Positions 57,480 to 64,000 of a stretch of DNA of 64,000 nucleotides are shown in pieces (positions within the stretch are counted from its first letter, which is position 1; each line of letters opens with the position of its first letter). This DNA comes from Gnetum montanum (taxonomy: Eukaryota > Streptophyta > Gnetopsida > Gnetales > Gnetaceae), in contig MNCI01019033.1 in assembly GCA_015680685.1 (NCBI GenBank), positions 343,643 through 407,642 of the forward strand. Reading direction: 5' to 3'. Below the pieces are notes generated by a model. The model was not told where the DNA came from. It did no database searches and saw only the letters and a program-made list of their open reading frames with translations. The translations under genes were made by a program, and so were the position numbers.

Positions 57480-59460
57480 GATGCATGTTGAGGTAAGACA
57501 ACTTGCTAAAATTATTTTGGAGTGAAGTTATCCATATATCCTTCTATCTTTTTAGGAGGTTGTACTCTTCATTAAAAAATGACATTAATTCATATTAGGA
57601 TTTGTATGGTAATTCTACTAATCCTTCTCATCTAAAAATATTTGAATGTATTTGTTGGACTCATGTTTCAGATTCCCTCATATGAAAATTAGATGATAGG
57701 GCTATGAAATGTAGTTTTGTAGGCTATGATAAGTAATCTACCTCTTAGAAATGCTATGATCCCATCTAGAGACAAATCATTTTCTTAAGAAATGTAAAAT
57801 TTAAAGAAAATATATGTTAATTGATGCATTTTAAAAAGAAGAATAAATTTATAGATTAATAACATCAAATAAAGGTGTTAGGATAGCCATTCAATGTCTC
57901 TTCAAGGAGTAAGAAAATGCATCCTCCCTCTCAAATCCTTGATCATGATTTTTGAAGGAGATGCACAAGAAGAAAGAATAGAAGTCATCTTGCTTATGAT
58001 GACCTCATTCATGAGCCTCAAAGCATTGAGGAGGTTCTTGACTCTAAGGGATGAAATCAAGCTATAAAAGAGAACATGCAAGTAATCTAAAAAAATAATA
58101 TTTGAACCCTTGTTGATATGACCAAGAAAAAGATGATGATTGATATAATATGAATCTTCAAGAAAACATAGAATGAAAATGGAATCTTGAACAAATTCAA
58201 AGCAATTTTAGTGATAAGAAAATTCAAGAAAAAGAAGGAAGTAGACTATGAAGAAATTTTTATATTAGTTGCAAGGTTTGAGATAATAAAAATCCTTGAC
58301 TCAGCTGCTACTCTTGGTGGTTTCAAAATCCACTAAATTAAAGTTAACTCATTTTTTCCTTAATGGATACTTAGAGAAAGAGTTCTACATTATTCAACCT
58401 AAAGGTTTTATCAAGAAAGATTAAAAAGAAAATGTATGCAAGCTAAATAAAGCATTATATGATTTGAGGAAAGCTTCAAAAATTTAATTTATAAGAATAA
58501 ATGAGTATTTTATTGGAAAAAGATATATTCCATCATTTGATGAGCCTACAGTTTATCATAAATTCATTGTCTCCTATTTCATCATTTTTTCATTATATGT
58601 AGAGAGCATGATTTTTGTTACCTTTAATGAAGAGCTTTTGGAAGACTTCAAGAGAGTCATGAAAGATAAATTTGAAATGAAGGATCTTAAATAGTTGAAA
58701 TATCTTTTTGGAATCCAAGTGGATCAAATTCTTAATGAATTTATTACTCTACATCAAAGAAAATTTTGTCAAAGCTTGTTGAAAAGGCATGAAATGAAGG
58801 ATTCAAGGGCTGTAAGTACTTCTCTCCTTTTTAATCTTGAGTGTGTTAGAAATCATACATCCATTCTCATTAATGCCTCATATTATAGAAGCACCATTAT
58901 ATTCTTAAGGTTTCTTTATCATACTAGAATTGATATTAAATATGCCACCTCATATTTCAGTAGATTCATGGTTTAACCAACAAAAAATCACATGTAAACC
59001 TAAACAAATATTATTATATATCTCATTGGGAATTTTGACTTTGTTTTGGATTTTATAAAAAGAGGTGAAAAATTTATTGATTTTAGTAATGCTGACTAGG
59101 GATGATAATATGGAAGATATAAAATCTAGAAGTGTCTTAATTATTTTTCATGGTAATAATCTAGTGTATTGGAAATAAAAAAAAGTTATGTGAGTCTTTC
59201 AACCATTGAAGATAAATATGTGATATTGAATGATTGTATCTAGTATATCCTATGATTGAAAAAATTATATGAAAAGTTGAATTTCATCATTGAGATGCCC
59301 ATCACTTTATTTGTAATAATGAATTAGTCATCATTCTCTCCAATGATCATACTCTTCAAAAGAAATCCAAGCACATTGAAATCAAATTTTACTTCATCAA
59401 GGAGAAGGTTCAAGAAGTTATCATCTCTCCAAAATTAATCAAGAGCACAAACTAATTAGC
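57480..59460 (+). pseudogene. Ty1/copia integrase C-terminus, RT and RNase H remnant
   Basis: The end of integrase is at about 57510-57800 (FWSEVIHISFYLF, PSHLKIFECI, LDDRAMKCSFVGY, PI-stop-RQIIFLRNVKF). RT at 58230-58975: FFLNGYLEKEFYIIQPKGFI, CKLNKALYDLRKASK, SLYVESMIFVTF, where the catalytic YVDD reads YVES, then FEMKDLK-stop-LKYLFGIQVDQ, and RFLYHTRIDIKYATSYFSRF. RNase H relics follow at 58980-59430 (FIDFSNAD, SKHIEIKFYFIKEKVQEV). Heavily interrupted by stops. Gag and the 5' half are not recognised and no LTR pair is assigned. Confidence 0.85.
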
Positions 59461-60349
59461 TAATTGGAGTAGTTTCACTCCATAACTAAGTTACCTTCAA
59501 ATACTAAATCTAGATATTATGTAAAGACAAAATTATTTGTTAGAAAACAAGAAAAATAGCTATCTTCAATTAATGAAGTTAGAAGATTACAATAAGCTTA
59601 CAAAACCCACAAACATTCAAAACCTATTGCACTTAAATGATAGTATAAAGCATGAGGCCTTACAATCATACAAGGCTATTCAAAATGCAAGATACAACCA
59701 ATAGAAATTTCTCTCACAACTTGGGATTGAGATGTCAACTCATAAATGAGATATAAGAGAATAGAACACATAGAACAATATATCACAAGCTAATATTTAA
59801 GCTATAATCACTAATTGCACTCACCCAATGTATTGGCTCACTTTCTCTTGCTTTGCTCTCTACTCTCAAGAGATCTTTCTCTCAATATTCATCATCCTCA
59901 TATGAACAATGATGGATACATGAATATCTATGTTAAACTAAAAAATAAGAATTCTAGACATCTTTTCTCAACTCATCTTGAGGTTTTCGAAATGTTTCCC
60001 AAGTCTTTTCACCTTCTGCTCAGTTGTTTCCATATTTTTCTATTGCATTCTATCTAATGGACATTTTTGAAATTTTTCTCATCCATATGGATCATCTCTA
60101 TTCTTGCCAAGACATCTCCTACAAAACCTAGCTATTGGTTGAGATGTCTACTATTTTTCTATTATGTCTCATTTAGAACCAAGATATCCTAGCTACTGTA
60201 ATGATGTCTTACTTAAGATGTCTTAGGTGTTGGTGAGACATCTTAATCAAGACATTATCTTGAATAATAGGTGCCTCTAGTCACTTTCAAGCTTAGCCAA
60301 GACATCTTGTTGACTTTTAAGATATCTCTCTAGTGTCCAAAAGCCTACA
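59461..60349 (-). mobile_element. Probable 3' LTR region of the chromovirus-like element
   Basis: Downstream, in minus orientation, of the Ty3 pol at 64000-60991. The right edge TGTAGGCTTTTGG (minus, start at 60349) is a possible LTR start. The region 60100-60340 holds about eight copies of AGACATC/GATGTCT, resembling repeated U3 elements. No partner LTR lies in the window, so this is inferred from position. Confidence 0.3.
60100..60340. repeat. Clustered AAGACATCTT-type motifs
   Basis: AGACATC or its complement GATGTCT recurs about eight times in 240 bp on both strands (for example CCAAGACATCTCC, GAGATGTCTAC, AATGATGTCTTAC, TTAAGATGTCTTAGG, GAGACATCTTAATC, CCAAGACATCTTG). Several lie within imperfect AAGACATCTT palindromes. 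Confidence 0.7.
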
Positions 60350-60464
60350 AAAACACATATATATGGAAGAACACACAAATTGGAAGAGGTGTCCCTACAT
60401 TATCTCTCCCATCCTTCCAAAAGTGAAATCATGTGAACAAGGGAGTGAGCTTAGAAGTAATCCC
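60350..60464 (-). pseudogene. C-terminal tail of Ty3 pol, left of solo LTR
   Basis: When the solo LTR at 60465-60990 is skipped, the minus-strand frame continues with text such as FWKDGRDNVGTPLPI, plausible for the low-complexity end of a chromovirus polyprotein. Weak evidence. Confidence 0.3.
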
Positions 60465-60990
60465 TATAACATCCCTATTCTCAAATGGTGCTATTGTATA
60501 ATGAAGATGATGCTTCTTCATGACAAGTGTTAATGTTATTTAACAAGAATTGAAAGGACATTGTAATTAAGACCCAAAAGGATGCATTGTAATAATGAAT
60601 GTGTCTCTTGAGGTGATCTTTGGGGGTTTGACCTAAGGAATTTATACCTAGGTTTAGAGGTCATGCTAGCATGAAGTGCAACATCTAGAAAAGACAAGTC
60701 ATGGGTACTGGGTGAAGTAGGATAGGAAGTGAACTAGCCATTCCTTCTGGTTGGTGATAGGCCTAACCATGGTGGTAGTGCTAGATTACCTTTAAGGGAT
60801 AGATTCTGAAGGAAGAAAACCCCAAGGAATACTCTTAGAGCATGATCTAGATACATCATTTATTATTTGCTTTATGCATAATGTTGAATGCTACATATAT
60901 TTGACATTTGGTGTATTATCTTCTTATGCATAATATCTAATATAACGTATATTTGACATTTGCCATGACATCTAGGAATGGGATGTCCTA
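60465..60990 (+). mobile_element. Solo LTR of the 40548-47588 family
   Basis: 526 bp, homologous along its length and in the same orientation to 40548-41122 and 47025-47588. Ends are degenerate (TATAACATCCC...GGATGTCCTA). Flanking 5-mers ATCCC (60460-60464) and ATCCT (60991-60995) look like a target duplication with one change. It sits inside the 3' end of the minus-strand Ty3 polyprotein. Confidence 0.8.
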
Positions 60991-63900
60991 ATCCTCGCTT
61001 AACAAGTTTTCTTTCATTGACCTATACAACATCATTAGTGTATTGATCCTTCCAATGGATCAAATATTCATGCCTCTTGACTCTCCAAATGCTAGAAGCT
61101 TCCCTTTGCTTGAGTACAATTGCCTTCCTATTCACTGAAGAACTGGACTAATCAATAGCTCCCTTCAACTCATTCATGCTATCCTATATGATCTCCTCAT
61201 TCATTGATCCATGATAGTGCACAAGATTTGAAATATAAAAGACATACCAATATCATTTGGTAAATCAATATCAAAAGTATCGTTATTAATTTTAGACTTG
61301 ATTTTAAAAGGCTCAATCTTCTTAGCTTTCAATTTGGATAAGTTAACTCTTTTCAAATAGTTCTTCTTCAACTACATCCAAAGCAAGTTACCAATAACAA
61401 AATTAGACTTTCATTTGCTCTCATTCCTCTTAAGAACTTTCTCTTCAACCATGTTCCTAAGATTTGATTTTACTTGTACATGGAAATCCCTTATCTCTTG
61501 CAAAAAATTAGCACGAAGTGGAGCTTCACCGTCAAAGCTCTTCAAAGTATCCATCATATTTAGATAAAATTCATAGTTTAACTCAAATGGGATTTTGTCA
61601 ATAGCAATATGAAAACTATTATTATACAAAAAATCAACATAACATAAGAAGGTTTTCTACTTGTATGGCTATCCATTACATAAACATCTCAATATGTTTA
61701 GCAAGGATTTATTCATCTCCTCCATTTGGCTATCATATTGTGGATGATACGTAATAGAAAAATTCAACTTTGTACCTAAAATTTTGCAAAGGAATATTCA
61801 AAAATAACTTGTGAACTTGGAGTCTCAGCCACTAATAATATTTAATGAAATACCATGCAACTTCACAACATGCTGGAAAAATAAATTTGTAACATGAAAA
61901 GAATTACTCACTTTCTTACATGGAATAAAATATGCCATCTTTGAGAACCTATCCACAACAATAAAAGTTACATAATTCCCACTCTTGGTCCTTGGAATGC
62001 CACTCACAAAGCCCATTGACACACTTTCTTATGGACGTTTGGAAATTGGTAAAGGTGTATAGTGTCCATTAATACCTTTATCTCCTTTGAACTTCTAATA
62101 TGTCAAACATTCCTTCACAAATTTTGAAACTTTTTTTGTCATACTAGGCCAAAAATAGTGTATACCCACAAGTTTCAATGTTTTATTCCTTTCCATATGA
62201 CCTACCATGCCACTATAATGCTTTTCAAACAAAATCGTTTTCCTAAAATCATAATTAGAAACACATACTTTTCCATTTTTAAATAATAGTTCATCTTGAA
62301 TATGATAGTGTCTCCATTGATCTATTCTTTTCATCAAAGACTCTTTGAGGCTCATCCAAACTTGCCAAAAATCAAGATCATGCTCATATATAGTTGCAAA
62401 ATCATCCATATCTTCCACATGAGATATGCTGAAATTCATGACATGCATCCTAGATAATGCATTAGCCACCACATTTGTTTTCTCACTTTTATGCTTCAAC
62501 AAAAAATTTAACTTCTATAACTACACAATCCACTTCATGTGCTTTACACTCAACTTCTTTTGTAAGTTTAAAAATTGAAGTGCGTGGTCCTTCATCAAAG
62601 TGAATTCATTGGGAACAAGTAATGCATCTAATGCTCAATTGCTTGAAGAATAGCATGAAACTCATTCTCATATATGCTATATTTTTCTTTGATTCATTCA
62701 AATTTTCAAAGAAGAAAGCAACATGCCTACCTTCGTGTGAAAGTACCCCACTAATGGAATGTCTACTTGCATCCACTTCCATCTAAAAAAGTTTCTAAAA
62801 ATTTAGAATTTTAAGCATCAATTCACTGGTAAATCTTATTTTCAACAAGTCAAGTCTTCCTTAGGTTTCATTATCCCACTTAAATTCCTTATTTTTCTTA
62901 AAAAAAGAAAACATAGGCCATGAAATACCACTAAAATATTTTATGAACCATTTATAAAAACATGCTAAACCAAGGAATGATCTTATCGTCCCAACATTTT
63001 AGAAGTTGGCTGATATCTAATAGCCTTCACCTTGGTAGCTTCCATATGAATCTAGTTTTTAGAAACCACATGGCCTAAATATGTTATTTCCCTTTTGAAA
63101 AAATGAAATTTATTTACATTAATTACTAGTTCCACCTCCTTCAACTTTAGATACATCATCCCCAAGTGATCTAAGTGCTTTTCCTGATTAGAGCTATATA
63201 CCAAAATATTGTCAAAAAAGACAATACAGTTACCAATTAAGTGTTTTAATACACCATGCATTAACCTTGTGAATGTAGTAGGTGCATTTATAAGCCCAAA
63301 TGGCATCATAAACCACTCAAACAATCCATATGTTATGTTGAAAGCTATCTTCCACTCATCACTAGGTTTGATTTTGATTTGATGGTACTCTTCAAATCAA
63401 TTTTGCTAATTTTTTTTGCATTGTTAAGGACATGAAGGATATTATCCATCTTTGAAATAGGAAATTTTTACCTTACTGTTATTTGGTTCACTATATTAGA
63501 ATTAATGCATGTTCTCCATTCATCAATATTCTTCTTTAGCACTAGCACCACTAGACTTGCAAAAGCTAAAATGGATTTTCTCATGAATACATTTGCAGGT
63601 AATCCCTCTACTTGCCTTTGCAGTTTATCCCTATGATTTGGTGCCATCTAGTAAGCTCTCTCATTTGGAATGGTAGAACTAGGGATGAAGTCTATCTGAT
63701 GCTATACATTCCTCATGAATTTTAGTTCATCTTAATCATCTTTAAACACCTTCAAATTTTTTTCCTTCAATCCTACCACACTTGTACGAAGTTTAACCTA
63801 CACATCATTATGGTTAGTAGTAACCATTGTCATAAAAACAAAACCAAAACTAGTTTCATCATGTTTCTTAATATATTCCCTCTCTCCAAGAAGGATTAAG

Positions 63901-64000
63901 GAAGCATTTAGTGAGCTTTCCTATCTTGCTTGTTCAACTATCATAGGAATCAAACCATGGATTTCATTAGGTTTAGTTGCACCATACATTTCTTGCTTCA
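60991..64000 (-). pseudogene. Chromovirus-like Ty3 pol (RT, RNase H, integrase), runs off the window
   Basis: Minus-strand Ty3/gypsy pol with many stops. From the right: IDFIPSSTIPNERAY and ITVR...FPISKMDNILHVL (63700-63400); RT MPFGLINAPTTFTRLMHGVL (63300) with catalytic box FFDNILVYSS (Asn for the second Asp); TYLGHVVSKN. A weak RNase H follows (62900-62520, KTNVVANALSRMH at its end). Integrase zinc region HYSGMVGHMERNKTLKLV then YFWPSMTKKVSKFVKECLTY (62250-62100), the last Cys replaced. Core: FVSGIPRTKSGNYVTFIVVD then RFSKMAYFIPCKK (62015-61925), and NNSFHIAIDKIPFELNY (61620). A possible chromodomain relic lies near 61110-61000 (RVKRHEYLIHWKDQ). It resembles CRM/Reina-type elements, lineage not certain. 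Confidence 0.88.

Overview
This window looks like nuclear DNA from a land plant with a large, retrotransposon-filled genome, plausibly a gymnosperm (inference). It is AT-rich. Almost everything recognisable is a decayed LTR retrotransposon piece carrying many stops, frameshifts and nested insertions, and no intact conventional host gene is evident in 64 kb. CpG dinucleotides look scarce by eye except in one island at about 11.7-13.6 kb.

Layout. At 0-16.3 kb there are remains of Tat/Ogre-like Ty3 elements: an RT fragment (3-800), two paralogous gag regions (3787-6530 and 13601-16285), and long non-coding tracts with a recurrent palindromic motif and two tandem arrays. A CpG-rich, TATA-containing island (11.7-13.6 kb) interrupts them. 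At 16.8-19.2 kb are an LTR with a primer-binding site and a solo LTR of another family. At 19.2-29.1 kb a minus-strand Ty1/copia element is split by a nested plus-strand copia element (21232-27540, 5-bp target duplication AAGAG). At 30-32.3 kb are two LTR-plus-gag units in tandem. At 32680-39720 lies a complete minus-strand Athila-like element (target duplication CTAAG) that carries only gag and a perfect 7 x 94-bp array. At 40548-47588 lies a second complete LTR element (target duplication CCTTG) with no recognisable pol. At 57.5-59.5 kb is a copia remnant, and at 61-64 kb a minus-strand chromovirus-like pol that runs off the window, with a solo LTR inserted near its 3' end.

The standout is 50035-54694: a family-B DNA polymerase of the organellar/protein-primed type on the plus strand, and a single-subunit phage-type RNA polymerase on the minus strand, arranged tail to tail with about 200 bp between their stops. 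That pairing and convergent layout is the hallmark of mitochondrial linear plasmids (invertrons). I read it as a nuclear fossil of such a plasmid, cut at its left side by an LTR element. Both genes are pseudogenes now, yet the RNA polymerase frame holds for about 945 codons with stops but no net frameshift.

The retroelement pieces do not form a pathway. They record successive insertions, several of which can be ordered from target duplications and interrupted reading frames.
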